NCBI RefSeq assembly: GCF_000013445.1
Contig: NC_007796.1
Location: 2,144,936-2,208,935, forward strand
Reading direction: 5' to 3'
DNA: 64,000 nucleotides
Source of the DNA: Methanospirillum hungatei JF-1
Lineage (GTDB): Archaea > Halobacteriota > Methanomicrobia > Methanomicrobiales > Methanospirillaceae
Of the stretch, positions 35,100 to 44,408 are shown in pieces. Each line of letters begins with the position of its first letter. Position 1 is the stretch's first letter. Below the pieces are notes generated by a model that saw only the letters and a list, made by a program, of their open reading frames with translations, searched no databases and was not told the DNA's origin. The position numbers and the translations under genes were made by a program.

Positions 35100-35381
35100 A
35101 TGTCTCCACGGGTTATTGATCCAGCTCCTGCCCGGAGATACCGGGAGAAGCAAGGCAGAATAAGTAAGGACCGGGCGCGTTATCTGGAGACGCTCCGTCA
35201 TCATCCCATGGCAACGCCCTATCCGCATCCTGCACGAAAAGCCTGGAGGAAACGTTCCGAACCAGGGCCATGGCATACTACTCACAGTCATCCCCATCAG
35301 GAAGAACTCGGCCCTCACACCAACCAGCCTGGCCCGATCCGGTTTCCGGTGGCCATTATCCTGAAGGGAAAAAGAGCGTAA
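35100..35381 (+). CDS. possible small basic protein (93 aa)
   Basis: A frame starting MSPRVIDPAPARRYREKQ, rich in Arg, His and Pro. Codon choice (CGG, CCG, CTC) resembles that of real genes here, and an AT-rich TATTTAATCTTATAAAAAA block just upstream could serve as promoter. No family is recognised and no clear ribosome binding site is seen. It could equally be a non-coding leader of the threonine dehydratase gene, which begins 54 bases later. Confidence 0.35.
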   Translation: MSPRVIDPAPARRYREKQGRISKDRARYLETLRHHPMATPYPHPARKAWRKRSEPGPWHTTHSHPHQEELGPHTNQPGPIRFPVAIILKGKRA

Positions 35382-35434
35382 GACCAAAGGGCATCATTTT
35401 TTTCGGTTCTGAAAGGAACGTTCCGGACAGGTCC

Positions 35435-36667
35435 ATGACTGACAATCTTTTTCAGGATATCCAATCAGCGGGGATAAGAATTGCTCCCCATGTGATCAGG
35501 ACGCCGCTCATCTATTCATCCACATTCTCCCGGATAACGAATGCCCATGTGTATCTTAAACTTGAAACGCTGCAGAAGGCCGGATCGTTTAAGATTCGGG
35601 GCGCTATGAACAAGATCCTCATTCATGCGAACAAGGCAGGACCAGCGGGAGTGGTCACGGCATCAGCCGGTAATCATGCCCAGGGCGTGTCTGTTGCTGC
35701 CCAGATAGCCGGCATTCCTGCAACCGTCATTATGCCGTTCTGGTCTTCCCTTTCAAAACAGGAGGCATCACGAGGATATGGGGCTGATGTTCACCTGTTC
35801 GGAAAAACCCTTGAAGAGTCGATGCAGCGGGCGAGGGAACTGGCAGATGAAGGGATGCTATATGTCCACCCGTTTGATGATCCGGAGATTATTGCAGGTC
35901 AGGGAACGATAGGGCTTGAGATCTGCGACGCTCTTCCTTCACCTGATATCGTCGTAGTGCCGGTCGGTGGGGGGGGTCTGATCTCCGGCATCAGTGTGGC
36001 GGTAAAAAACAAAGTGCCGTCATGCCGGATTATCGGGGTTCAGGTGCAGGCATGTCCCTCAGCATATCAGGCAAAATATGGGGGAGGTGAGGTGAGTGAA
36101 ACAACCGGATGGACCCTCGCAGATGGAATCCGGGTAACCAGAACCGGTACACACAGTCTTCCATACATTCGTGATATGGTTGATCAGATCGTCCTTGTTG
36201 ATGATGGGGAGATCTCGGATGCCATGCTGTGGCTCCTTGAGCGAAAGAAGATTGTTGCCGAAGGAGCCGGAACGACCCCTCTTGCAGCACTCCTGTCTCA
36301 GAAATTTTCATTCTCTCCCGGCAGCACCATCGTTCTTGTCATCAGTGGAGGAAATATCGACAGCCATCAGCTGTCCAGGGTGATCAGGCAGGCCCTTGCC
36401 AGACGGGGCAGACTGATGCGGCTTAGTCTTGTTATTGAGGATCAACCCGGCTCCCTTGCAGAAGTGCTGGCTATCATCGCACGGGAAGGAGGGAACATCC
36501 TGAAGATCAGCCATAGTGAGTGGGATATTGAACTCCCGGTTCATGAAAAGAGAATATGGATAGAGATAGAAACCCGGGGGCCTTCACACATTGCAGCGAT
36601 AGAAAAAGTCCTGTCGAATGTGGGCATTCAAACATCCGGTTTTTCTGATGAGATGACTGGAAAATAA
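35435..36667 (+). CDS. ilvA: threonine dehydratase (threonine ammonia-lyase)
   Basis: A PLP enzyme of 410 residues that converts threonine to 2-oxobutanoate, the entry to isoleucine synthesis, or deaminates serine. The PLP lysine is in KAGSFKIRGAMNKI near residue 60, the substrate loop in SAGNHAQGVS and the phosphate-binding glycines in VPVGGGGLISG. The last 80 residues form an ACT-like domain (SLVIEDQPGSLAEVLAII) that could sense isoleucine or valine. Start MTDNLFQDIQ was chosen; the frame is open upstream but without family similarity. Confidence 0.92.
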   Translation: MTDNLFQDIQSAGIRIAPHVIRTPLIYSSTFSRITNAHVYLKLETLQKAGSFKIRGAMNKILIHANKAGPAGVVTASAGNHAQGVSVAAQIAGIPATVIMPFWSSLSKQEASRGYGADVHLFGKTLEESMQRARELADEGMLYVHPFDDPEIIAGQGTIGLEICDALPSPDIVVVPVGGGGLISGISVAVKNKVPSCRIIGVQVQACPSAYQAKYGGGEVSETTGWTLADGIRVTRTGTHSLPYIRDMVDQIVLVDDGEISDAMLWLLERKKIVAEGAGTTPLAALLSQKFSFSPGSTIVLVISGGNIDSHQLSRVIRQALARRGRLMRLSLVIEDQPGSLAEVLAIIAREGGNILKISHSEWDIELPVHEKRIWIEIETRGPSHIAAIEKVLSNVGIQTSGFSDEMTGK

Positions 36668-36681
36668 TATTTCAAGCCTTT

Positions 36682-37491
36682 TCAGGCTGATATTGCCATC
36701 CGAATCGCCAGCAGGATAAGCATTCCGATAAAAAGTACCTGTAACTTCTTCTCTGACATGGTGCTCCCTGTCTTCACCCCAAACCTGACAGCAGGAATTG
36801 AGGTAAGGACCAGGACCAGGACAAACAGGAGGTTTACATACCCGATAGAGAAGGGAAAAAGACCGGTCACTCCCCATCCAAGAACGATATAGGAGACCAC
36901 CGTTCCTGACGCAATAAGGACCATGGCGGTAAGCGAGATACCTATGGATTTGTGGATATTCATTCCCAGAATTGATGTCAGTACCGGTGTCAGAATTACG
37001 CCGCCACCAATCCCAAAGAGCCCGGATGCAACTCCCACACCAATGCCGAGGATGAGGAGGATGAAATCAGTCTCCCTGACGGCATATGCACACAGATATC
37101 TGCATTGTTTGATGATCATCCACACAGCCATGAAGATCAAAAAGCCGGAGAATGCAAGGATATGAACCTGACTAGGAATGAGAACCGAGAGGGTGCTTCC
37201 TGCCATCGACCCGAGTATTCCTCCGAAGCCCAGAATGAGGGCCGGCCACCAGGTGATCTGTTTCCCGCTGAAATTTTTTATCGCTCCTGCGACTGCAGTC
37301 GGCAGAATAACGGCGGCAGAGGTGGCCACAGCAATAGCCATGGCATTATCATCATACCCAAGGTCATTTAAGAGAAAAAACATGACCGGGACCATCACGA
37401 CCCCTCCCCCGATACCAAAAAGACCGGCGAGAAATCCGGCGACAAGGCCACAGAGCAGAAGTATGATAATAATTACGATGAAGAATTCCAT
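36682..37491 (-). CDS. TauE/SafE family membrane transporter
   Basis: A protein of 269 residues with about eight membrane helices and the two family repeats, each with a GLFGIGGGVVMVPVM or GLFGIGGGVILTPVL motif (near residues 24 and 158). The family moves sulfite, sulfoacetate or related anions across the membrane; the substrate is unknown here. It is convergent with ilvA. The receiver gene lies 7 bases upstream on the same strand. Confidence 0.92.
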   Translation of the reverse strand: MEFFIVIIIILLLCGLVAGFLAGLFGIGGGVVMVPVMFFLLNDLGYDDNAMAIAVATSAAVILPTAVAGAIKNFSGKQITWWPALILGFGGILGSMAGSTLSVLIPSQVHILAFSGFLIFMAVWMIIKQCRYLCAYAVRETDFILLILGIGVGVASGLFGIGGGVILTPVLTSILGMNIHKSIGISLTAMVLIASGTVVSYIVLGWGVTGLFPFSIGYVNLLFVLVLVLTSIPAVRFGVKTGSTMSEKKLQVLFIGMLILLAIRMAISA

Positions 37492-37497
37492 GCCATG

Positions 37498-37926
37498 TCA
37501 GATGAGTTCTTCACAATTCTGGTATTTTCTCATATCATATCCACGTTCAACATGAGCACGGATTCGGGCGAGGAGAACGGTTTCGTGAAAAGGCTTGGTG
37601 ATATAATCGGTCCCGCCTGCCTCAAGGCCGGTTTCAATATTCGTATCCTCGTCTTTTGCCGAGAGAAAAATTACCGGGACAGATTTGATGGCGTCCATCA
37701 TCCAAAGCCGTCTGCAGACCTCAAACCCATCCATCCCGGGCATCATGATATCGAGTAAAATGATATCAGGCGGCCGCTCCTGTGCCATCTCCAGGGCATG
37801 GGGGCCGTCGGTTGAAGTCATAACCTGAGAGCCTGACCGGTGGAGAACCTCTGCAATTATATAGAGATTATTCTTATTGTCATCAACAATGAGAACGAGC
37901 ACATCTTCGTTTCTGATATATTCCAT
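37498..37926 (-). CDS. response regulator receiver protein
   Basis: A protein of 142 residues, a single receiver domain. Acidic pocket VLIVDDNKNN, phospho-acceptor in IILLDIMMPGMDG (about D56), Ser in PVIFLSAKDE and Lys in DYITKPF are all present. Start MEYIRNED was preferred to an upstream ATG because the added leader has no family match. No output domain is present; this type often works with a separate hybrid kinase. It lies immediately upstream of, and on the same strand as, the TauE/SafE gene. Confidence 0.9.
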   Translation of the reverse strand: MEYIRNEDVLVLIVDDNKNNLYIIAEVLHRSGSQVMTSTDGPHALEMAQERPPDIILLDIMMPGMDGFEVCRRLWMMDAIKSVPVIFLSAKDEDTNIETGLEAGGTDYITKPFHETVLLARIRAHVERGYDMRKYQNCEELI

Positions 37927-38234
37927 ATTCTCTGTTGCTGCCTGGTTGCGCCTGAATAAAATACACACGCCTCTCTGTATGGGAATGAACCGCTAGATCC
38001 ACCAGGGATCCCTGTTCTCATATCCAGATCCCCGGATGACTATTTAATGGATTCTATCTGATCATCTTTTTAGGAAATATAGAAAGATTGAGTAAAAAAG
38101 AAAACTGCACAAGATTTCACTCTCTATGTTGTTTATCAGGGTGTAATTTTCAAAAATCCATGTAATGCATGGGTGTTCAGATATCCACCTCTCTCCCCAG
38201 GTAACAGGAGATTTTATCTTGTTCAATGTGAAAT
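37927..38234. other. intergenic region between divergent genes
   Basis: It is AT-rich and without coding character. It should contain the promoters of the receiver gene (minus strand) and of the TPR/metallo-beta-lactamase gene (plus strand). No palindrome or RNA was recognised. Confidence 0.4.
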
Positions 38235-39506
38235 ATGCACGCTGATATGGCTGTAGATCCGGATGAGAGCCGGTTCGATGAGGGGATATCGCTTATTAAA
38301 GCGGGAAAGATAGAAGAAGCGATTGATATCTTTTCTGAACTGGTAGAGAAGGATGATCGGAATCATAAAGCCTGGAATGCGTATGGGGTGGCTTTATCCC
38401 AGACAATCCATAAAGAGAGTGCAATTCATTGTTTTGAAAATGCCCTGCAGTTGGATCCTGATAACAAAATCTATCAGCGAAATCTGAACAGAACAAAAAA
38501 TCCCCCTTCAAAGAAAACTATCAGAAAAAAGGCTGAACTGACACCTCATAAGTCCGGGAAAAGATGGATAGCCCCTGCTGTTCTCCTCCTTCTGGCGGGA
38601 GTGGCAGTATTAATCGTATCCGGTCTGGTGCCGGGAGTCTCGGTCTCAGATCAGGTACGCAGTCTTATTCCTGGATCAGGGCCGGTTGAGGAGGTCCCGG
38701 TCATTACACCAGAACCGGTCATCACTCCTGAAGTCACACCCGAACCAACTCCTGAACCGACACCGGTTCCTACACCCCTGCCTGAACCTGAAACCCTGTT
38801 CCATTTCATTGATGTCAGTCAGGGTGATGCAGCCCTGATACAGAGCGAAGGCAAAAACATGCTCATTGATGCCGGTCCGAAGAGCTCAGGTCCGCGCCTT
38901 GTTGAGTATCTGAAACGTCAGAATGTGACCTCCCTGGATTACGTTGTCGCGTCTCACCCGTTTGATGATCATATCGGCGGGATGGTTGATGTTCTCAAGG
39001 CCTTTGAAGTCAGGACGTATGTGGATAACGGAATGACACATACATCTGACCTGTACAAAGACGTCATAAATGCCGTAATATCAGATCAGGCGGTCAGGAT
39101 GATCGTCACTGCAGGTATGAATATTCCCTTTACCAATACGACAAAAGTGGATATTATCGGGCCGCACCGTCTGACCGGTCACCAGGATACAGACTCGCTG
39201 GTCCTCCGGGTCACCATGAATAATGTCTCCGTCATCTTTCCCGGTGATTCATCAGAAGTTCGAGGGCCTGCAACCATACTAAAACTCCCTGACCATGGAT
39301 CAGATGCAGGAATCGGTCCTATTATGAATACCAGACCTGAAGCGGTTGTCATCTCGCTGGCATCGGGCAATCCGTTCGGATATCCCCGGTCTGCAACCCT
39401 TACTGAGATTATGAAACAGGGTGCACAGGTATTCAGAACGGATGTAAATGGGACCATCGTTATCAGGACCAATGGCGAAAACTGGACCGCAAAAACGGTA
39501 CGCTGA
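38235..39506 (+). CDS. TPR - membrane helix - metallo-beta-lactamase (ComEC-type) fusion
   Basis: A protein of 423 residues with three parts. Residues 10-85 form two TPR units (AIDIFSELVEKDDRNHKAWN; AIHCFENALQLDPDN). Residues 112-130 are a membrane helix (APAVLLLLAGVAVLIVSGL), followed by a Pro/Thr/Glu stalk. From about residue 190 an extracytoplasmic metallo-beta-lactamase domain of ComEC C-terminal type follows: FIDVSQGDAALIQSEGKNML, ASHPFDDHIGGM (the H-x-x-x-DDH metal site) and VIFPGDSSE. Such domains hydrolyse phosphodiesters, possibly nucleic acids, outside the cell. ATG at 38247 is an alternative start. Confidence 0.82.
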   Translation: MHADMAVDPDESRFDEGISLIKAGKIEEAIDIFSELVEKDDRNHKAWNAYGVALSQTIHKESAIHCFENALQLDPDNKIYQRNLNRTKNPPSKKTIRKKAELTPHKSGKRWIAPAVLLLLAGVAVLIVSGLVPGVSVSDQVRSLIPGSGPVEEVPVITPEPVITPEVTPEPTPEPTPVPTPLPEPETLFHFIDVSQGDAALIQSEGKNMLIDAGPKSSGPRLVEYLKRQNVTSLDYVVASHPFDDHIGGMVDVLKAFEVRTYVDNGMTHTSDLYKDVINAVISDQAVRMIVTAGMNIPFTNTTKVDIIGPHRLTGHQDTDSLVLRVTMNNVSVIFPGDSSEVRGPATILKLPDHGSDAGIGPIMNTRPEAVVISLASGNPFGYPRSATLTEIMKQGAQVFRTDVNGTIVIRTNGENWTAKTVR

Positions 39507-39556
39507 TCTGCATCCTCATTATCGGAGAAAAGACGGGAGGTCTTCCTCTTCCCGCC

Positions 39557-41347
39557 TTATTCTATCCGGTATTTTCCTTCAGGGATCCTCATGATGAATT
39601 GTGCTCCCTTTCCTTCGGTTCCGGTCTCCTCAATGGTAATCCCGGTTATTGCAAGGATCTCCCGTGCAAGAAACAGACCAAGGCCCGTATTCTTCCCTAC
39701 TTCCCTCGAAAAAATATGCTTTTTCATGGACGGCGGAATTCCTACCCCGTCATCCTCGATGATCCAGCTCAGACTATGATCCGGATTTCTGCTCCAGGAA
39801 CTGGTAATCCTGGTGACTGTTCCTCCATGTCTGATAGCATTCTCCATCAGATTATAGATAACTTTTAAGAGAAGCGGATCTGCAAGGACGACTAATCGTG
39901 TATCGGTATCAAATTCTATGGATACCTGCCGTGTATTCACCAGTGCTGCAGAATTCTTCAGGACTGCCCTGATATCATGCCAGACTGGTTCTTTTGAGCC
40001 CAGATCCTGATAATCGCGGGTAAATTCAATATGGTGCCGGATTGATCGTGCTGCAACCTGCGATTTCTGAATAAATATCCGTGCCTCCTCTATACTGGTC
40101 TCTGTTGCGGCAAATTCCAGGTACCCGGTCAGAGCTGTCAGAACATTGAGAATATCGTGCCTGGTAATGGAAGAGAGCATGTTCAGTTTTTTATTCGCCG
40201 TAACCAGTGCATCCTCAATCCGTTTTTTCTCAGTAATATCATGAATGATTGAATAGAGGACCTGTGCCTGGTCAAGGACGATCGGCCCGCTGTGAACTTC
40301 CACCTCTCTGATCTCTCCTGATGCAAGCCGGTGCCTGAAATAAAAGAAATTGCGTTCTTCTTTTCTCGCCCGCTCCATCTCCTGAAAAATTTCATCCCTG
40401 CTAAGACAGTTAATCCTGGTAATGTCCATATGGGTCAGTTCCTCATGGGTATATCCATAATAGGAGCATGCTGCAGGATTTGCATCAAGTATCGCTCCGG
40501 TATCAGGGCTGATAATCAGCATAACCGAGTGGTTATTTGAAAAGATGCTTCTGTACCGTTCTTCACTTGATTTCAACGCCATTTCCGATTTTTTCTGTTC
40601 AGTCAGGTCCTGTATCTGCACCAGATAGCCGCCGGTAATATCAGGATATGACAGGGAAATAGGCGTTATCTGGACATGGATGTCAATCTGACCGGTCTTT
40701 GTGGTTTTGTACAGCGTATGCTGTTGTACCAGATCAAAATCGAAGCTGGTTGAATATTCCACACGTTCTCCTGTCTTTAATTGTTTGAGAGCACCTTCTG
40801 GAACATTTGGGTCCTGGAAGAGATCAAACATGGCGATCTCTTTCTGATGTACTACACCAAAGAGATCAAGACAGGCTTTATTGACCTGGAGTAATTTTCC
40901 ATCGGAGTTAAATAGTTCTATGGCAATCGGTGACTGGGTAAAGATCTCATGAAAGATGATCTCTGCCTGTTTGGATCTGATAAGGGGTATCAGTTTTTCA
41001 GAAAGCTGGTAAAATAAATCCTTTGGGGAGTCTGTCTTTACGAAATACAGGTCCGCCCCGCTGTTCAGGGCATCAATAATTACCTGGTCATTTCCCTTCC
41101 CGGTGAGGATGACAAAGGGAATTTTATTTCCTTTACTTCGAAGTGACCTGAGAAATGTAAGGCCATCTGTTACCGGCATATCAAAATCAGAGATGATGGC
41201 ATCATAGTGGTACTTTTTTAAGAGCCGCTTTGATTTTTTTACCGATTCTGACGTAGTCACTTTAAATGGTCCGGTTTTTTCAAGAAACGTTTTTGCGATT
41301 GAGCAGATCTCAGGATCATCATCAACAAAGAGCAGAGAAAAAATCAT
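39557..41347 (-). CDS. hybrid receiver-PAS-PAS histidine kinase
   Basis: A cytoplasmic protein of 596 residues. An N-terminal receiver domain (LLFVDDDPE; phospho-acceptor in AIISDFDMPVTDG, about D51; VILTGKG) is followed by two PAS domains (about 140-250 and 265-380) and a kinase core: H-box SSITRHDILNVLTALTG near residue 400, N-box IYNLMENAIRHGG, and G-boxes EDDGVGIPPSMK and GKNTGLGLFLAREI. It closely resembles the kinase at 30188 in its core. Because it begins with a receiver, it probably takes phosphoryl groups from another kinase. It is divergent from the subtilase gene. Confidence 0.9.
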   Translation of the reverse strand: MIFSLLFVDDDPEICSIAKTFLEKTGPFKVTTSESVKKSKRLLKKYHYDAIISDFDMPVTDGLTFLRSLRSKGNKIPFVILTGKGNDQVIIDALNSGADLYFVKTDSPKDLFYQLSEKLIPLIRSKQAEIIFHEIFTQSPIAIELFNSDGKLLQVNKACLDLFGVVHQKEIAMFDLFQDPNVPEGALKQLKTGERVEYSTSFDFDLVQQHTLYKTTKTGQIDIHVQITPISLSYPDITGGYLVQIQDLTEQKKSEMALKSSEERYRSIFSNNHSVMLIISPDTGAILDANPAACSYYGYTHEELTHMDITRINCLSRDEIFQEMERARKEERNFFYFRHRLASGEIREVEVHSGPIVLDQAQVLYSIIHDITEKKRIEDALVTANKKLNMLSSITRHDILNVLTALTGYLEFAATETSIEEARIFIQKSQVAARSIRHHIEFTRDYQDLGSKEPVWHDIRAVLKNSAALVNTRQVSIEFDTDTRLVVLADPLLLKVIYNLMENAIRHGGTVTRITSSWSRNPDHSLSWIIEDDGVGIPPSMKKHIFSREVGKNTGLGLFLAREILAITGITIEETGTEGKGAQFIMRIPEGKYRIE

Positions 41348-41416
41348 ACCTGGCACCCCTCGTTCATGGTATCATACTGGATGGTAAAGTATGAAACCTT
41401 ATCTTCTTAGCAGACG

Positions 41417-43354
41417 ATGATTCAAGCTGTGAATGATATGACCAGGCATATCGGATGGGTATTTGTTACATGTTTCATTCTTCTAATCTGGTGTAATGCA
41501 TCAGCTGAACCGATTTCCGGATGGCATCCCTCAGCCCGCGATTACTTTACTGTACCAGGATCAGGACAGGTAGAAAACGGAGGAGCCGTCCCGATTATCC
41601 CAATGCCGGTAGAGAATCGTACGACGCAACGTGAGAATATTTCTGCGTCTTCGGTTGGATATGCATCGGAGGGGGTGAATATCTCTGCACCAGCACGAGA
41701 AGCACGAATCCTGGTCAGGTATAATACCTCTGAAGTGTCCGCCCTTGCAGATGTGGAGATTGAAGGGGTTGCTCTCACGGAGGACCTGAGCTCCAGTCTG
41801 TCTGGTCTTGTGCTGTATTCAACCAGGGGAAAGAGCGAGGAAGAAGCAATAACTGCTCTGTCTGCCCTCCCCGGGGTTCTCTATGCCGAACCGGATTATA
41901 TCGTATCCATTGACCGGACTCCGGATGATCCTGAACTCTGGCGGCAGTGGGGGATTGCAAATACCGGTCAGGTCTACCGGGAGAATACCCCTGCCGGAAA
42001 GGCCGGTGCAGATGGAAACGTGCTCAATGCCTGGAATATGACCACCAGTTCAGGGGATGTTATCGTTGCGGTCCTTGATACCGGGATCGACTATAATCAT
42101 CCTGACCTGAAATCTAATATGTGGACCGGCTCTTCAGGAGAACACGGGTTTAATGTCATAACCCAGACACAGGATCCGATGGATGACAACGGGCATGGAA
42201 CCCATTGTGCGGGGATCATTGGTGCTGTCGGCAATAACGGGGTGGGGGGATCTGGTATCGCCTGGCAGACAAAACTGATGGCCATCAAGGCAATCGGAGC
42301 GGATGGAAAGGCATACACGTCAGATATCATCAAGGGAATCGAATATGCAACCAAGGCCGGTGCAGATATCATCAGTTGTTCTTTTGGTGGATCTGATAGT
42401 TCTCAAGGGTTATATGATGCAATAGCAGAATCTCCTGCTCTCTTTGTATGTGCAGCAGGAAACCAGGGTAAAAACAATGATCAGACACCTCATTACCCTT
42501 CATCATTCCAGCTTCCCAATATTATCGGTGTTGCTGCGACCACCTCATCCGACACGCTTGTTTCGACCTCAAATTACGGGACCACGGTTCATCTTGCCGC
42601 TCCCGGAGAGGATTTGTACAGTACAGCCCTTTCTGTGCCAGGTGGGGGACAATACCGGTACATGACCGGGACCTCACAGGCGACCGCGTTCGTGGCCGGG
42701 ATGGCATCCCTTGTGAAGAGCCTTGACAGCAGTCTCTCGAATGAGGAGATCCGATCGCTCATGATATCTCATTCAGATGCCGTCCCTGCATTACAGGGGA
42801 AAGTCGCCGCACAGGGACGGGTGAACCTTGGTGCTACCCTCGAAAGCCTTTCGGGTGAGGACGCAATTCCCCTGCACCAGGGATGGAACTTTGTATCGGT
42901 GCCACGGCCACTCGCACCAGGGAAAGACACGGCGCAGATATTTGGCCAGGTGAGCTCAGGTGGCCATTCTGTCCTTGAATATCTGCATGGAACCGGTTGG
43001 AAGACCCTGAAGGCTTCAGACCCAATCTCCATCATGACCGGATACTGGGTGTATTCCACAAAGGATGATTCAGTTCCGCTGCAGTATGCACCATCCCCCG
43101 GTATTATCAGAAAACAGATACAGAGTGGCTGGAACACCTGGAGCCTTCCGTTGAAAGAAGCAGAGAAGGCAAAGACAGCACTCTCCCCGATTCAGAGCAT
43201 CTGGAAATATGTGGTCGGGTATGACGCACCCCTTCAGCAGTATGAAAGCCCCATCCTGAATGGCGGTTCAGGAGATCAGAGTGATGAACGGCTTGTGAAA
43301 CCTCATCAGGGGTACTGGCTCTATAGTGCAGGGGAAGGGGAGATTACCGGATAA
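41417..43354 (+). CDS. subtilisin-like serine protease (S8) with C-terminal surface module
   Basis: A protein of 645 residues with a signal peptide (GWVFVTCFILLIWCNASA), an I9-like propeptide (about 95-165) and an S8 catalytic domain with the triad seen as VAVLDTGIDYNHPD (Asp), DDNGHGTHCAGIIG (His) and YMTGTSQATAFVAGM (Ser). From about residue 487 a module of 159 residues begins HQGWNFVSVPRPL and contains repeated GYW/GWN patterns; the DUF3821-like protein encoded at 47341 ends in a homologous module. An extracellular, probably surface-bound protease. ATG at 41438 is an alternative start. Confidence 0.93.
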   Translation: MIQAVNDMTRHIGWVFVTCFILLIWCNASAEPISGWHPSARDYFTVPGSGQVENGGAVPIIPMPVENRTTQRENISASSVGYASEGVNISAPAREARILVRYNTSEVSALADVEIEGVALTEDLSSSLSGLVLYSTRGKSEEEAITALSALPGVLYAEPDYIVSIDRTPDDPELWRQWGIANTGQVYRENTPAGKAGADGNVLNAWNMTTSSGDVIVAVLDTGIDYNHPDLKSNMWTGSSGEHGFNVITQTQDPMDDNGHGTHCAGIIGAVGNNGVGGSGIAWQTKLMAIKAIGADGKAYTSDIIKGIEYATKAGADIISCSFGGSDSSQGLYDAIAESPALFVCAAGNQGKNNDQTPHYPSSFQLPNIIGVAATTSSDTLVSTSNYGTTVHLAAPGEDLYSTALSVPGGGQYRYMTGTSQATAFVAGMASLVKSLDSSLSNEEIRSLMISHSDAVPALQGKVAAQGRVNLGATLESLSGEDAIPLHQGWNFVSVPRPLAPGKDTAQIFGQVSSGGHSVLEYLHGTGWKTLKASDPISIMTGYWVYSTKDDSVPLQYAPSPGIIRKQIQSGWNTWSLPLKEAEKAKTALSPIQSIWKYVVGYDAPLQQYESPILNGGSGDQSDERLVKPHQGYWLYSAGEGEITG

Positions 43355-43359
43355 TATCT

Positions 43360-44334
43360 CTAATCCGGGTAATTTCTGATAATTAACTCGTTAATATCTC
43401 CTCTTTTTTCACCAACGCTGTTGATAAACCGTTTTGCAAGTACCCGTTCAATCAGAAAATCTTTGTACAGATCATCAAAGAAATGGTCGGCTGGGTCCTC
43501 ATTTCTCGGATCAGAATTTGAGAGCATCACCTTTGCACCAGTGTTAGCCACCGCCCCATAAAAATCGCGAAGCCTGAGCTGGTCCTGCTCTGAAAACCCT
43601 TCCTGTGAGTAACTGGTGAAGGATGAGGTCTTATTTAATGGGCGATAGGGGGGATCAAGATATACAAAAGAACTTCTGTCAACATACTCAAGACAGGTGG
43701 TAAAGTCGCCCTGTATGATGGTTGTATGGGTGAGGAGGTTGGAAGCCATCAGGAGGTTTTTTTCCTGAACGATATTGGGATTTTTATACTTCCCGAATGG
43801 AACGTTGAACTCTCCTTTTGAGTTCAGCCTGAAAAGTCCGTTAAAGCAGGTTCTATTCAGAAAGAGTAACTGCGATGCCCGTTGTATGGTATGATCCCCG
43901 TATGTGTTGTAATCAAAAGAGGGTTTTTCCCGGTTCAGATCATCACGGACCTGGTAAAAGAGATTGAGCCTCTCGGCCTCAGTTCGGGTATCATATGCAT
44001 CCTGCAGTTCCTGAAGGAGCCTGATGAGGGTCTTGACATCCTGTTTTACAACCTTCCAGGTCAGGATCAACTCGCTATTGACATCACAGATGACCGCTTC
44101 TTTGATCGGATAGAGCTGGACTATATAAAAAAAGACCGCCCCTCCGCCAACAAACGGCTCAACATACCGAACGAGATCACCAGTCTCCAGAGTTTTAGGA
44201 AACCGCGGATCAAATTCATACAGGAGCTGACTCTTTCCCCCCGCCCATTTAAAAAACGGTTTTGCATATTCCTCATCGCCTTTAGTCCGTCGCCCACGTA
44301 TTGACTTTATCAGATTCTGTCTGCCTTTTTTCAT
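43360..44334 (-). CDS. DNA adenine methylase (Dam/DpnM class)
   Basis: A protein of 324 residues that would methylate adenine-N6 in DNA. The class D12 motifs are in order: KPFFKWAGGKSQLL near residue 26, EPFVGGGAVFF (SAM site) near residue 58, DVNSELI, and the catalytic FVYLDPPYRP near residue 211. No restriction endonuclease is adjacent, so it looks like an orphan methylase; its recognition site is unknown (DpnM relatives use GATC). It is convergent with the subtilase gene, five bases away. Confidence 0.93.
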   Translation of the reverse strand: MKKGRQNLIKSIRGRRTKGDEEYAKPFFKWAGGKSQLLYEFDPRFPKTLETGDLVRYVEPFVGGGAVFFYIVQLYPIKEAVICDVNSELILTWKVVKQDVKTLIRLLQELQDAYDTRTEAERLNLFYQVRDDLNREKPSFDYNTYGDHTIQRASQLLFLNRTCFNGLFRLNSKGEFNVPFGKYKNPNIVQEKNLLMASNLLTHTTIIQGDFTTCLEYVDRSSFVYLDPPYRPLNKTSSFTSYSQEGFSEQDQLRLRDFYGAVANTGAKVMLSNSDPRNEDPADHFFDDLYKDFLIERVLAKRFINSVGEKRGDINELIIRNYPD

Positions 44335-44408
44335 GAACCCTGTAGTATGTGGATCTGATAGGACATAATTCGGACGGGTTATAACTATTCAATTCATATG
44401 TATAACAA

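Noticed and set aside
35270-35434. N-terminal extension of threonine dehydratase
   Set aside because: The extra residues are Ser/Pro-rich and unlike the family; the ATG at 35435 gives the normal N-terminus.
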